Shown: positions 1-43,878, counted from the first letter of the stretch. The stretch: DNA of 64,000 nt from Gonocerus acuteangulatus (GCA_946811695.1 OX328128.1:26549201-26613200), one strand, 5' to 3'. Notes: generated from the sequence alone by a model not told the origin. Numbers and translations are program-made.

Positions 1-31389
<31,389 letters not shown>

Positions 31390-31589
31390 CTGCAACAAAC
31401 ACATCCAATTATTTATAAAACAGTAAAAAATAATAGGTATGACGTAACGACACATACATACTTAAACGAGCCATTCGATATCATTGCTCTTGACCAACTT
31501 ACGGGAAACTAAACTAATCGCAAAATAACTTGCTTAAATTAGTTTTATTTAGAACAATATTTCTAAATATACATTGAGATTTTAATTTA

Positions 31590-32040
31590 TAACACAGATT
31601 TTTTTTTTTTTACTAACACGTGGCAATGCCTGTTTATGGCTTAGATTTGAGCATACCGTATTTTTCACACAGACAATTATATGTGTCATGTCCTCACGTG
31701 AGTAAACCATTCCGTTTGTTGATGTCGGCTAAAGATGAACAAATCAAAAATATTGAACATTTCATTGCCCTAAGAGATTGATACATATTTTTTTGTCATA
31801 ATTAGTGATAGAGATATAATTTTAAATATATTAGTTAAGATAATAAAGTATAATAATTTACATAAATAGATTTTTGGCGTTTTGTTATTTTTATAGGCCG
31901 TCATCGTTCACAGTGCTCTATTCCTCTTTCAGTCATAGACCATTTCCCCACTCACTTGCAATAAGTTATTTATTTTTTATTTCCCCACCAAAATAATCAC
32001 TAGAATAATTCGGGAAAACAACGTTTGCCAGGTCAGCTAG
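31590..32040 (+). mobile_element. Helitron-like 3' end
   Basis: Ends acgtttgccaggtcagctag followed by T, a common non-autonomous Helitron terminus (CTAG before a T). The start is not defined; coordinates at the left are approximate. Confidence 0.4.
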
Positions 32041-32049
32041 TATACATAC

Positions 32050-32100
32050 AGTAGTCTCTCCCTTGTCCGGCGTTCTTATATCCGTCGCTCTCTTTAATTA
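32050..32100. mobile_element. pogo/Tigger-like MITE end
   Basis: cagtagtctctcccttgtcc is followed by ggcgttctt and atccgtcgctctc, matching the left end of the complete element at 49429-49775. The right end was not found. Confidence 0.5.
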
Positions 32101-32837
32101 AAAATTTTTGTTTTCCTATATTTAATTTTTAATCCTCTAGCTAAGTTTAGAAACTATTCAAGGAACTAAAATCGTATAAAACTACTATTAGTTTTATTTT
32201 GATCAACAAACACATTAGCAGTATTATAAACAAGGCAGTCTTTAAAACCTGTTTCATACCAACAATCAGTTTGAGCCTCTCTCCTTGAAGATAGGACAGT
32301 GTATTTATTGGGTGATCCGATGGAAATAACGTCAAAAATATTCCTTTTTTATCTGATATATTTGATTATGGATAATTACTCCCTGATTATTTTTCCTGAA
32401 TTATTTTTTATTGATCTTCGACATTATTCCTAAGTACAAAACTTTGATAGACCATAGCAAAAAAACTTCATCTGAACACATCTCAAGTTTTTTAGAGCTT
32501 AAAGTTTACCTCAAGTATAATGTACTGAGGGCAATTTAGTTTGCCGAAACTTGCCGATTCCAAAGATTTTTATTTTTAGATCCATCATCATTTTTTCTTC
32601 CATATTTGAAAAAATGTGGATAAATCCAAGAAAACGGTATTAATCCTTGGGCAAATGATTCAATTTAATCTGCAGGATGCTCCTAAAGAAATATTAAGAT
32701 ATATTAAAAAGACTACCAGTTTAGTCCTATATTATATGTAATACATTACATTCTCAAGAATCCAAAAACGATTCAGACTCGGATGTAAGAAATTATTTAA
32801 TAATTTCATAGAAAATGGTAAAATATTATTATTCTAT

Positions 32838-33042
32838 AATGAAGATGGAGATAGTTAGCCGTTGCAGAGATACGAAGACAAGTATAGTTGGGATTCGGCT
32901 AGGAGAAAAACGTCAGACTTTCAGGAAAAAATCTGTATTTGGACGTTTCGGCTGAACATTGGCAGCCTTCTTCAGCACTAGAGAATGCCTAGGGGGGAGG
33001 GAGGAAGACCTTGAGGACAACTTAGGTAACCATGGTGGAATG
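32838..33042 (-). mobile_element. truncated Penelope-like copy with hammerhead core
   Basis: Flanked by the 14-bp duplication TATTATTATTCTAT (32824-32837 and 33043-33056). On the minus strand, 32941-32981 reads ctgaaga, a 5-bp stem ggctg/cagcc, gaaa and cgtc, a hammerhead core (position 7 is tolerant of change). Shares its terminal block with 40614-40889. Confidence 0.75.
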
Positions 33043-33319
33043 TATTATTATTCTATGGCAATATTACTGTAAGTATAATTTACTACTATACCATTACTAC
33101 ATTATATGTTACAGTTATAATATATTTTATAAAATTGTTATTAATATTATTACCTGCTATATTATTTCTATTAATATTACAATTCATATTATTATAGCCG
33201 TATAGTATGTATTACTATACTATTTATACCTTGTTTCAAGTTGATTTAAATTGATAAAAATGTTTATTTGAAAATAACTAGTGGTTAATGATTTTTGTCC
33301 ATAATCCTCACTACTTCGT

Positions 33320-33402
33320 TACACTGTACGCCGGTGGGGATCGAACCCACCATCTCCCTCTTATGAATCTAAGGCGCTAGCCACTAGACGACGGGAGACC
33401 CC
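33320..33402 (-). mobile_element. tRNA-derived SINE fragment, family B
   Basis: The minus strand starts gggtctcccgtcgtctagtg, has gctagcgcc (A box) and gtgggttcgatccccacc (B box with a T-arm-like stem). Resembles tRNA-Glu-type heads. Second copy at 28745-28845. Confidence 0.65.
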
Positions 33403-33417
33403 AATAGTCTATTGTAT

Positions 33418-33455
33418 ACGTATGTATGTATGTATGTATGTATGTATGTATGTAT

Positions 33456-33511
<56 letters not shown>
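33418..33511. repeat. microsatellite (GTAT)n then (TA)n
   Basis: About 11 gtat units followed by about 20 ta units. The plus-strand open frame across it (YVCMYVCM..., YIYIYI...) is a repeat artefact. Confidence 0.95.
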
Positions 33512-33513
<2 letters not shown>

Positions 33514-33529
33514 GTGGGTGTAAATACAA

Positions 33530-33680
33530 ATTTGAACCACCGTTATTTTCGTGATCTATGGGTTCTGAACGTGAAATTTTCTAGTCGGCACTTCCGGATT
33601 GCGTCAGGAGGCCAACCTCATAAGTGGGTTTCCTCCCGATGAGAGAGAGAAGAAACGCGCTAAAAATAAAGACCGAGCGA
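33530..33680 (+). repeat. dispersed repeat shared with 56740-56850
   Basis: Both contain atgggtt, then gacttccg/acttccagattg, a gaggc-aac segment and acgcgctaaaa/acacgctaaaa in order. Class unknown. Confidence 0.4.
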
Positions 33681-34325
33681 CGCGGACTTGAAGAAAACTT
33701 AACCTAGTGAAATGGGCACTTTCATCGGCCGATCCGATCGCTAAAAAATAGATCACCCTTGAGATGAGATTCTAGATGAGAACACTCCCCCGCTAATGGC
33801 AGAGCGCTCTGCAGTTTCTCGGCTAGCGGTCTGCATGCAGCCCCGAAGGTCACGGAGCGCAGTCTTTCACCCAAGATCGTGCCCTTTCTCTTCGTGCTAA
33901 CATCATCATCATATCTTCGACACACTCTCTTTAATTCCAGTCAATGTATGGATTTAGCAAGTGAAAATCACATCATTGCCTGGTTGTTAGGTCCTAACGG
34001 AATAGTATTCATGAATACAGTATATGGCGAGGAGATTCGTTTCATGATGACCTACATGATCCGTCGAGGATGAACGAATCTCTAGTAAAGCTTGGCAGTC
34101 GTGCGCAGGCTGAGAAGAGCTCAATTTTTAAGGAATCTTTTCCAAGTTTCAAAAGTTGCGAAGCCACCCGATCCTTTGTTGTCCAAAAATCAGTTCAGGG
34201 CTCATTCTGATGGTCCACGAAATACCTTCAAAATGCGACGGAGTTAAAGGATGGAGTAGCGGTTTTGTAGAAGTTTTACCCGTCGGTTCTACCAAGGGAT
34301 GTATTGGTGTCTTCTCCCAAGGATT

Positions 34326-34597
34326 ATATCGTCCCTGCCATGCCAAACTATCGAATATGAAAAAGCTCGTCTTTAGATTCGGGAATTAGCTCTTGGATTG
34401 TGGACGATAAGGCTTGTCGCAAATTATTGGAACTCTAACCCCTTTATAGAATATCCCTTTATGGCCTTTAATGCCTTAAATAAAGTATCGAATAAGACCA
34501 TTTTTCAATGTATTACTTCGTCAATGGATAGAATATGTTCGTTTCTATTTTGCTCCGATTGGCATATTCGATAGTTTAACATGGTAGGGACGATATG
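34326..34597. mobile_element. MITE with ~34-bp terminal inverted repeats
   Basis: Left end atatcgtccctgccatgcca then aactatcgaatatg; right end catattcgatagtttaacat then ggtagggacgatat. Related to the MITE at 45040-45305, whose ends share atatcgtc and tatcgaatatg. Confidence 0.75.
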
Positions 34598-34614
34598 ACT
34601 CCTGTTCGACTCTG

Positions 34615-34712
34615 TTCAAAAGAAAAGCCATTGTCCCTAGTGAAAATTGAACTCACGACCATAGGCACGGAGTGCTTACGCTTCAGCACTATCGGCCACC
34701 GGACCTACAAAA
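34615..34712 (-). mobile_element. tRNA-derived SINE fragment, family C
   Basis: The minus strand contains gtggccgatagtgctgaagc and gtgagttcaattttcacta, matching the longer copy at 55040-55165 (tRNA-like with a long variable arm). Confidence 0.55.
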
Positions 34713-35114
34713 AAAATTATTTACATCAAGATTAATTATTATTATTTTTTTTATCGCTTAGTGGTACTAATTTAAAACCCATAACCATTATGAGTAAACT
34801 AAATGTATGATTAAAGATTAATTATTATATACGTATGCAGTGCATACTATGCACATAACACTATTAAACACGCACCACATGTCAAATAACTAAAACGAAA
34901 AATAAAGCATAAATATTCAGGCAATGATAACCAAGCAGCTGACTGCCCTAAACTCTAATTCATTAAAAAAAACAACAAAATAACTACAGATCAAACCAAC
35001 AAGAACGTAGGTGAGACAAGCAGTGATTTTTTTATTGTCATTCATCTTCTATTTGATTTAGTATCACTTTTGTTGAAATTGTATCATTCGTTTTAACCTT
35101 TAGCAACACCATTC

Positions 35115-35884
35115 GGGTCTTTTTGCGAAGACCACATCCAGTTACTTTTAAAGTAGCAGTAGTAATTGTATCAGTGATTTAGCGCATGCGCATAACTCCT
35201 TTGCCTTCCTATTGGAGGATTCCGATGACCAATTGCATTCGTTCTTGCTGGGAGTAAAGTAACCTTCAACAGTGAATTAGCTTTTGTTTATGAAAAAGCT
35301 CTGCTTATGTTTGTGAGAAAAATGAGTCTTTTACAATTAGTTCGCGATGTTCCTGACAAAGTAAAAGGGATTGGTTTCTTACTGGGAAAAATTAATGGAA
35401 TCCTATTAATTTTAACGAGTTGGATAGACTAGAGTCGCTAGAATTAATATAATTCTAATAATTGGGAGTTGGATTGACTAGGGTTTTGATATCTTCTTGA
35501 GCGAGCGGAAACGCATAGCATGTAATGCCTAATAAATGTAAAATATCCAAAAAAGAGAGAGAGAGAAAAGGAATAAAATATGTTTGTTTACAAATAACGT
35601 TGTTTGTTATCCTTCATAACCTGCAAAACAGTCAACTTTAAAGCTTAATAACTTATTTCATAGTTGAGAGAATTGATTTTGATCATATTAACCTTTTTAT
35701 TAATAAATATTGCTTGCCATTATCTAATATGAATTATAACCGTAGATAACGAGTCAAGAAGTAGTAGATAACCAGCAAAGAACCTATAAGCTAATCAGTA
35801 AGCTTATCAGCGAGTACGAGTAACTGTTATAAATCACTACTGCTACTTCAAAAGTAACTGGATGTGGTCTTCACAAAAAGACCC
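35115..35884. mobile_element. MITE, 770 bp, with ~55-bp terminal inverted repeats
   Basis: Left end gggtctttttgcgaagacca then catccagttacttttaaagt; right end is the inverse (acttcaaaagtaactggatg then tggtcttcacaaaaagaccc). Class not assigned; no transposase frame. Confidence 0.8.
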
Positions 35885-36898
35885 CAACATTCTTTCAGGG
35901 CTTTGATCTTATAATAGGCCATCTAACCCCCTAAAATTACAAAATGAAATAAAGAGCATAATCCGTTGGAGTCAAACCCAGAGGTAGCAAACCATTTGAG
36001 GATAAACCTTGGTTAACACGCCGGAGGTGAGGCGCAGATTCGATTTCTAAAACCTTCCTCTTTTTCCTCTTGTAAGCTGGAATTTCTCGAACAACCTGTT
36101 GCATATATTCGCACTGGTTACTCAAACTTTTAAGGTTCCTACTTGTTTTGACTGTTCGCATGGACACTGGAGTGAGCCGCCGTTATAGTCATGTTTAAAT
36201 CAACATACAATAAACTGGAACTTAGACTCAAAAAAATTCAATTGTTAAAATATCATTTCTAATTTAAGTGTAACATTTTCCTCCTTTTACCTCCCTCCCT
36301 TCGGCTGTTCAAAAATAAGTTGAGTACACAAAAATGATTTCTGATGTCCTCCACGCCACTTCAGATCGGCAGTGAATTAACGCTTTATTTCTACAATGTG
36401 TTAGCTTACTTGCAATCTGAAAAACCGATCTTTCAAAAGTTATTTCCAGCTGACTCCGAAGAAATATTTGGGTATCCTCTTCCTTGTGTTCAAGAGTCTC
36501 CAGTTACCTTAAGTGCTAATACACACAGTCGACTAGTTACCGGTGACTCAGTCCCTCGGCGACCAAAACATAGGCAACTAGGGCCAGGTTTTGAGAGCGA
36601 CCGGAAGTCGCTTGTGTGTCGCTACTGCACGACAAATCACCGAGTCGCCCGGCCAACCGGCAGCCAAGTGCGTAAGCGCCTATTTAAACTGTAGGAAGTC
36701 GGAGTCATCGGCAACCAGCCAGTGCGCAACAGGCCGAACCAAATGTCTCCACGTTGACGGCGACTCCGACCGTCAAATTTTCTTCCAAACATCTTGAGAA
36801 GACATGGCCTAAAGTAAATGCATACGTATTGATGATTCGAAACATTATTACAGTAATGTGATATTTTATCAGACTATTTTCTTAGAAACGATGCCCAA

Positions 36899-38184
36899 TC
36901 TATTATATAAAAATGAATCGCTAAATGTGTTGGTAAGCGCAAATCTCGAGAACAACTGATCCGATTACCCTAATTCAATTTTTATAATATTCCTTGAAGT
37001 ACGAGGATGGTTCTTACGGATAGAAAAATTAAAAAAATTGCCTGAAAACGTCTAAAAACAACACTTTTCGGGTCTTTTTCTCTTCCTTAACGGAAATTCA
37101 TTTTTAAATAAAAACATATGTTCTCAATTATAATATTTTTAACAGTTAACGTATTTGTATATCTATTATTAAAAAATAAATCGTTAAATGTGTTGGTAAG
37201 CGCAAATCTCGAGAACAACTGAACCGATTTAGCTAATTCTTTTTTTATAATATTCCTTGAACTACGAGGATGGTTCTTACGGAGAGAAAAATTTAAAAAG
37301 TTGCCTAAAAAAGTCTAAAAACAACACTTTTGGGGTATTTTTTACTTCCTTAACGCAAATTCATTTTTAAATACAAACATATGTTCTCAATTATAATATT
37401 TTTAACACTTAACATATTTGGTTATTTGTGTATAAGCAAAAAAATTAAATAAATAAGAACATGTAATCACTAGGTGACATTAGAATCACATGTTAATAAT
37501 GCAATTTAAATTAATTTATATTTGCATTAACGAAGTAAAAAAGACTCCACTTTTCTATATTCCCATACAAAAGATTTGTAATAATACTTAAAGGTCAATT
37601 TGAACTCTAATACCATACCATAAAGTGTTAGTGGAGGGGTTCTGGGAAGGCAAAATTACAGTGCCTACAACTGTGTTGCTATTGGACATATGAACTCAGT
37701 TTGACTATAAACAAATCCCAGGGCAGTCATTATGTGTTTGTGGTATTAATCTAGAAAACCCATGTGTCTCGCATGGTCAATTGTATGTTGCCTGTTTCCG
37801 TGTTGGAAAACCATCTGCTCTGTTTGTTTACGCGTCAGGTAATGAAACAAAAAATATCGTGTACCATTAAGTACTACAATAAAAATGAAACCTTATTTAG
37901 AATAAGTAAAAATAAAATTAAATATAATAAGTAGGTATCATAATAAGAAATCTGATATAGTAATTTTCATTGTGATTATTAGTGACTAATAAAAGAATTT
38001 TAAGTGTTTTATATTTTTTATTTTTTGACAAAATGTAATTGGTGACTTATTAAGTTTCTTTTTTCTTTTTTATCTTACTAGTTGACCCGGTGTCCCAAAT
38101 AGCAGAATAAGTATTAAATGGAAAAAAAAAAAAAAAATTAAAGAATCGACTGTTAGGCGGTACGAAGTTCGCCGGGTCAGCTAG
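36899..38184 (+). mobile_element. Helitron-like non-autonomous element
   Basis: Begins tctattatataaaaatgaat after an A and ends gccgggtcagctag before a T, as expected for insertion between A and T. A short hairpin (ggcg/cgcc) precedes the end. The head is present twice, at 36899 and 37162 (263-bp spacing), both with gtgttggtaagcgcaaatct and tacgaggatggttcttacgg. 38079-38184 also carries an inverted copy of the 3' end, so the element may be composite. No Rep/helicase frame. Confidence 0.6.
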
Positions 38185-39439
38185 TTAAGTATGAAACCTT
38201 AGTAAGCTCAAAATAAAAAAATTACGTAATAATAAAAAAAAAAAATCAGTGAAAGGGAACCCAGATTTTTCAAACTCCCCCATATCCGGAATTCACATGT
38301 GTAGCAGAGACCCAACACGTGGAGTCTAGGTCCTTCTACTCAGCAGGGCCAAACCTCATTAAGAGTAACTTCATCAGGAGCGGGTGGGCAAACCGAATTA
38401 AAGTCCACTCTAGACGACAACGCTCCGCATTATGCAAGCTACAAGGGCCTTCGTTGCTCTATTTTCCTAAGAACCTCTAAGGGTGTCCATTCACGGTGAT
38501 GCCAGAATTGAACTGCACAGTTCATCGAAGTAGAATGCAAAAAAAAAGAGAATAGATTAACAGACCGGTGAGCCGGGACTGTGCAGGCTGCCTTGAGGTT
38601 TATTAACTTATCGTGTGTGTGGTAGATCCGATCAGTCCAAACCTTGTGTATGAGCGTGTAAAGCCACCTTAAGGGCAAATAATAGAAAGAGCAAAGAGGA
38701 AGAGCAGAGAGCATAGCGAAAAACTTTGCTATGCCAAATGAGTTGAAATTTTTGCTCTCTGCTTCGCCAGCTGGTCTACTCTGAGTAGTTCCGTTAACCT
38801 CAAGTTTGATTTCTTCACTACGCGACATTCTGTAAATACCCAAAGGTGGCCTTCAGGGCCCATGGTTCTTGGTTCTAACCATTTAGCCACCAAGAGCCCT
38901 TTCGTCTTGAACAAATCATCTCATTTCTATTAATTAATACTTCCTTTTTTCTTTAGTTTCAGATAAAGACCAGCTGAATCTGCTCAGCAAGAATCCGACG
39001 GGAGGTAGAGCAAGGGTTGCTCGGAGGTTGAATGCTACGATAGATAGGACTAATGAGAAAGGACACGAACCCAGGACACGCAACCATTACTACTTACCGT
39101 CGGTAGATGGCGCTAGAATAAATATACTTTCGGGGTTTCCCCTGCTATAAAGCAAGCACTGAAGAGTCGAAGGAAAATACAGAACCCGTCTCTTCTCAAA
39201 AGAGATCGTTGGCCAAGAAGTTAACCAAGATAGACGATCTGGTATGGTCAAAATATTTAAATAAAACCATATTTAAAACAAAAACTCACGCAGTAGCTGC
39301 ATTACTTAATAACCTACATAAATAAAAAATAAACATGACACAATTTTTGTATTTTATATTTTGAATAAACCCGTCCTAAAATTCGCTGTTAACAATAATT
39401 AGAGGTTAAAATTTAAATAATAATAATAATAATAATGGA

Positions 39440-39495
39440 CAAGGAGGCCCGGTGGCCGTGAGTAAGGCGTATTTGGCTTAAATTTGGTAACCCCC
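39440..39495 (+). repeat. SINE family C head fragment
   Basis: aggaggcccggtggccgtga followed by gtaaggcgt matches the A-box side of the 55040-55165 SINE. Confidence 0.45.
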
Positions 39496-40613
39496 TCCCC
39501 CTTCATCGTTTGTTATTAGAATGCTAGATGACAAGAGTAAGGAAGAAAAAATAAAGACTGTGACCGCTATCGGATGAAGCGAGTTATTAACGTTCCTGAA
39601 GGAACCTCGGCTATTTCAACATTCTTTGATAAAATGAGTTTTTATTTTTGACTTTGAAGTTTTCCTCAAGAGCGGATGAACTGATCTGTAAATGAAGCAG
39701 CGACATTACTTTTGCATTCGTACGTAAGTTTCCACATTAGTAATTGCTCTGATAAACAGAAAAATAACGAGCCGATTGTAAGAAAGACTAACCAATTTCT
39801 ACTTAAGGATTGGGATATTGAAAACAGCATACACATATATGAAAGGGGTATATGAATACATTTATATACCCCTATTCGTTTTCGTTACCTATGGTTTGTG
39901 ATGCGTCTAAAACACGGATTAGATCTTTCTACATCCTTCAAAAGGGGATTATCTTGTTATAAGGAGGGAGGAAAAATGCTAACACAATATTGAAGAGAAT
40001 TATTACACGAGATCACAAATATCTCGCTTCCTTGATTAATGCTGCCCTGATAACGTAAAATCTATCTCAAACAAATTTAAATCATGGTTATGCGCCATCA
40101 TGATTTAGTCGTCAGTAGGTAAATTAACTCGCGATTGGTATGCAAATGAATCCTGTTCCTCGTCAAACCTATTGATGTGATGTTCAACATCGAGCGACGG
40201 CCGATGAATTCTGATGCCTTGGATGACACGGAAGCACAACCTAACACTGGTGTTCTGTTTGAGACAGTAGTTCTAGGACAGTCATCCGGCCTCCTGCACA
40301 CGCTAGATGGAGTACAAAGCCACCGCCTGCTTTGATGTCGTACCGCCCCAATAGACTCGGTCTCGTTTCTCACGATGTGGCTGTGAGTTTCAAGTAGACG
40401 GATCTAATCCAAACTCAAAAGGATGATCGTCACATGAATTTTAACTCAACGAAGTAAGTAATGTTCTTTAACGATCCTGGAGAAAAAGTTGATAGAGTCG
40501 GCTTTTGCGATTCTCATCTGAGGTTTACGAGTTTGAAAAAAAAATAAATAAGATAAACAGGTGTTGTTTGATGTGTTAATATATTTTACTAATAGCAAAA
40601 TGTACGGTACTTA

Positions 40614-40889
40614 GTAGAAATGGAGATAGTAAGCCGTTGCAGTGATACGAAGACAAGGTATGGTTGGGATTCGGCTAGAACAAAAATTTCAGACCTTCAG
40701 GAAGAAATCTGTTGAATGAATTCAACCATGGTCACCTAAATGTCTTCTTGGTCTTCGTCTCTCCCCCCTAGGCATTCTCTAGTGCTGAAAAAGGCTAAAG
40801 TGTAACCGAATCGTCCAATACAGGTTTCTTACTGAAGGTCTGACGTTTTTGTTCTCCTAGCCGAATCCCAACCACACCTTGTCTTCGTT
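40614..40889. mobile_element. palindromic Penelope-like insertion, 276 bp
   Basis: Exact 13-bp duplication TGTACGGTACTTA (40601-40613 and 40890-40902). Left and right arms are inverse (cgaagacaaggtatggttgg, attcggctag, cagaccttcag). A decayed hammerhead-like stretch (ctgaaaaaggcta...ccgaatcgtcc) lies at 40793-40816 on the plus strand. Confidence 0.75.
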
Positions 40890-41234
40890 TGTACGGTACT
40901 TACTTATTAGCTTTAACGCAGGTTAAGAGGGCCCATCCCCATCCGAAAGTTTGATTTAATCCGTAAAAATGTTTCATAAAAATTATTTTCTTTTAGGTTT
41001 AAAATACCCCAAATGCTCCCCCCTCCGAAATAATTTCCTATACACGCCCCTGAGCCATGCGCTTCTTTTTAGCGTGCTTCCTCCCAACCTCCACGGGGTC
41101 AGGCTTATGACTCCGACTCGAAAACACAATCTGAAATTACCGACTACATACAAAGATTTTAACAGCAAGATGATTCTCTCAGGAACACATTTCTGTTACT
41201 TGTTTGTAATAGTGGTTACTTATAGAATGAGCAG

Positions 41235-41460
41235 AAGTTTAGGTGTGGTGAGTAATTTCTGCTTAGAGTTGGCGAATGTTAGTTTTCTGTGCACCGTGGC
41301 GCCTAAAATCTCAATTTTCGTCGAGAATGGAGTATGCGTTCAAATATTTCACAAAATATTAACCGCAGCCCTTCCAAAATTTTCGAATGTCACTAAGAAT
41401 AAGAACGTTATGACAGCCCGCTAAGATGACGCAGTTCCTGCGAGTCGGGCTTTATTTCGG
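41235..41460 (+). repeat. dispersed repeat (agttcc-gcgagtcgg family)
   Basis: Second copy of the 27530-27760 repeat: gtgagtaatttctgc, aagaacgttatgacag, taagatgacgcagttcctgc and gagtcgg. Confidence 0.6.
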
Positions 41461-41806
41461 ATAAGTTTGAAGCGGCATTGTTGCGGAGTTGGAAGGATGG
41501 AACAAAAAAATAAAACTTGCTTGTTTTCAAGTGCCTTATTGAAAAAATAATTTATGCTGATTTTCTTGGCCCTAATCGCTGTAACTGACAGTTAATCTAT
41601 AAGGGTTTAACGGTTTACAAATAACTTAAAGAGAATTTCTGTTCGGCACAAAAGAAGTCATCTCTTCAATGAAGGGACGCCTTGATTGTATTGAAAATTA
41701 TTTTTCCACAACCTATTAATTTTACAATGGAATCAATAAGAATAACATTCATGTTTTCAATTTCTGAGACGATAACGTAAATAAGTAAAAAGGTTATTAT
41801 AAGTTA

Positions 41807-42028
41807 TTAATTATAGTGAGGGGATACTAATCTCAGTAGAAAATCAAACTGCTCATTCGTCATTCGAAGTAGGTTGTGAAAATTGTTAAGGTAATCATAT
41901 CGCAGATCCAAATCTAATAAATTGGTAGTCCCCAAATTCCACCTGTTTTGGATCCACTCTCTCACCCACCAGCGCTTTAACTTCCGTTTTGTAATATTTA
42001 CTTGACATTCCCTTAAATTTTTGACCAC
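41807..42028 (-). pseudogene. HARBI1-like (PIF/Harbinger) transposase N-terminal fragment
   Basis: The minus strand reads KRKLKRWWVREWIQNRWNLG, then FHNLLRMTNEQFDFLLRLVS, PHYN and a stop. The RRxWWVRPWI...NFLRM...FDxLLxxV pattern is typical of HARBI1-type nucleases. The DDE catalytic part that should follow is absent, so it is a truncated remnant. Confidence 0.75.
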
Positions 42029-42812
42029 AATACTTTGTAAAAGCTACTCCATAATTTCCAAGCAAATACTACCTGATTCGTGGTCGTTTCGACGATCAAG
42101 CTATCTCACGCTTCATCCCATCTCGGGTTTTTTTTTTTTTTTTTAGGAAAGAACCACGAAAACCTAGCTTTAGAAGGTTCATCGCTGATATTAGTCTCGT
42201 GTTATAACAGAACTACACGTCGGGTGAAACAATAGGTCTCAATGGCCTCCGGGACGGTTTATCCTAGATTGTATCACCAGATACCCATAAAAAAATCTCA
42301 ACTGTAATGTCAAAACTAGTGAGCATTATGAGAAATTTAAAATGATTGTAAACTAAATATACACAAGACATCGAGGAAATATTGTATCTCCGAAGCAGAT
42401 CAAGGAAGAGAAGAGAGACCTCGTAGCTGGAAGGTCCGTCAAGGAGAGAAAAACTCGATTGTCCCGAAATCGTTGTGACTAACAAGGATGACATGTAGGG
42501 TCCGGCTCTGAGTCACGGCTTATTCTTCCACTCCATTAGCAACTTCTTTGGATATCAACCACCTCTTTGGATCCATTACACCACTCATCTCGGACAAGTA
42601 ACTCCATCTACAATGTCCAGTCTTGCTTCTCCAGGGGAAACTAAGTCAACATTTTTTTGTTATTCAGAATTTTATTTTAAGGGTCCAAATCACTATAAAA
42701 CAACCAAAAAATGCCACCGATCAACTAATATACCTTACAAGGTAGGGATTGTCGGGGTTCGGTCACTGCTACTTAATAAAATTACATTTTATCATAAAAA
42801 TGGTTTTATTGT

Positions 42813-42851
42813 GCCGACGTTTCGGCTTGAACTTCAAGCCTTCATCAGGGC
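42813..42851 (-). ncRNA. hammerhead ribozyme motif, minimal PLE type, intact core
   Basis: The minus strand reads gcc-ctgatga-a, stem II ggcttg/caagcc, gaaa, then cgtc-ggc. It has the CUGANGA and GAAA cores, a GUC cleavage triplet, stem I gcc/ggc, and a self-complementary ACGU as stem III. That is the architecture reported for metazoan PLE hammerheads, thought to work as dimers. Confidence 0.8.
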
Positions 42852-43057
42852 TGTAAAAAACAAGTAGGACGGATGTAATACTGAAATATACGTATATATA
42901 TATGCCTACATACACAAATACACATACATATATACATACATATATGGAAAAAGACAAAAACATAACGGGGTTTTTAGTCTGTCCAATGTACGCACTATTG
43001 CAGTGGGGTGTGATGCAGGGGATTCTGTAGACTACATTGGTCCTGTCTTTTTTGTAG

Positions 43058-43389
43058 CCTACAGAATCCCCTGCATCACACCCAACTGCAATAGTGCGTA
43101 CATTGGACAGACTAAAAACCCCGTAAGAAAACGTATCAACAACCACAAAAACGATGTACGGAATAAAGACATAAAGACAGCTTTAACTAGACATGCCATC
43201 ACAGACGGACATGACTTTGGTTTTGACCAATACTCCATCCTTCCCACTGAATCCAACGAAGACAAACGCCTCCTTTCCGAATCAATTTTTATCCACCTAG
43301 AAAATAACCCAGTTAATGACAAAATTGACAAAGAAGTCATCTCCTCTACCTACTCCAACATCTTCCATTTATTAAAAACTCCATCCTAA
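43058..43389 (+). pseudogene. Penelope-like element GIY-YIG endonuclease domain (partial frame)
   Basis: Reads VAYRIPCITPNCNSAYIGQT, then KRINNHKNDV, RHAITDGHDFGF and ESIFIHLENNPVNDKI, ending with a stop at 43387-43389. In PLEs the C-terminal endonuclease has the YKIPC...YIGQT...RxxxH...E layout seen here: YIG motif, Arg/His and the metal-binding Glu in ESIFI are present. The upstream reverse transcriptase is lost at the inversion junction. The frame itself is open for about 110 codons. Confidence 0.85.
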
Positions 43390-43878
43390 TCCCCTTTACC
43401 GCCTGCAATATAGCCCTTTATACCTTCCTCCCTTTCCATTAACACAACATTTTATGACTTTATGACACCTTTCTGTACTACGCCGCTCTTTCTTTCATCT
43501 TTTAAGTTCTCTGTCCATTGGGTGGTCCAGAACCCCTCCCCCTCACCAACTCCTTTCTTCCTATGTTTCCCTGTATTAACTGTCAGAAATGATCCCGCAT
43601 TTGTGAGGGATAGTTCTCTATCTTCCCATCGGTAAGCCCATATTGTTATTTTTATTTCTAATCTAATATGTAATCTGTTATTCTTATATCTGTTCTCCTA
43701 ATAATCCAAACACTTCTAGAGCACATTGTTCTTCTATATATTATGTTCTAGTATTTTATGTTTTTTGTCTTTTTCCATATATGTATGTATATATGTATGT
43801 GTATTTGTGTATGTAGGCATATATATATATATATATATGTATATTTCAGTATTACATCCGTCCTACTTGTTTTTTACA

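Noticed and set aside
33320..33402. Genuine tRNA gene
   Set aside because: A and B boxes are present but the acceptor and anticodon stems do not pair well and a related copy exists at 28745; better explained as a SINE.
33412..33642. Open frame of YVCM and YI repeats
   Set aside because: Translation of a GTAT/TA microsatellite.
36344..36797. Two overlapping plus-strand frames of 116 and 68 codons
   Set aside because: They overlap in different frames within a GC-richer patch (36540-36790), with no domain or splice logic; probably part of a mobile element.
38439..38843. 134-codon minus-strand open frame
   Set aside because: No domain, no splice context and odd composition; the right end (38850-38900) has a tRNA-like look, so it is more likely element-derived.
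40098..40373. 91-codon minus-strand frame
   Set aside because: No recognisable domain; GC-richer patch but no support for coding.
42769..43146. Separate minus-strand gene with YRIPC...YIGQT
   Set aside because: It is the inverted, truncated half of the Penelope-like insertion, not an independent gene.
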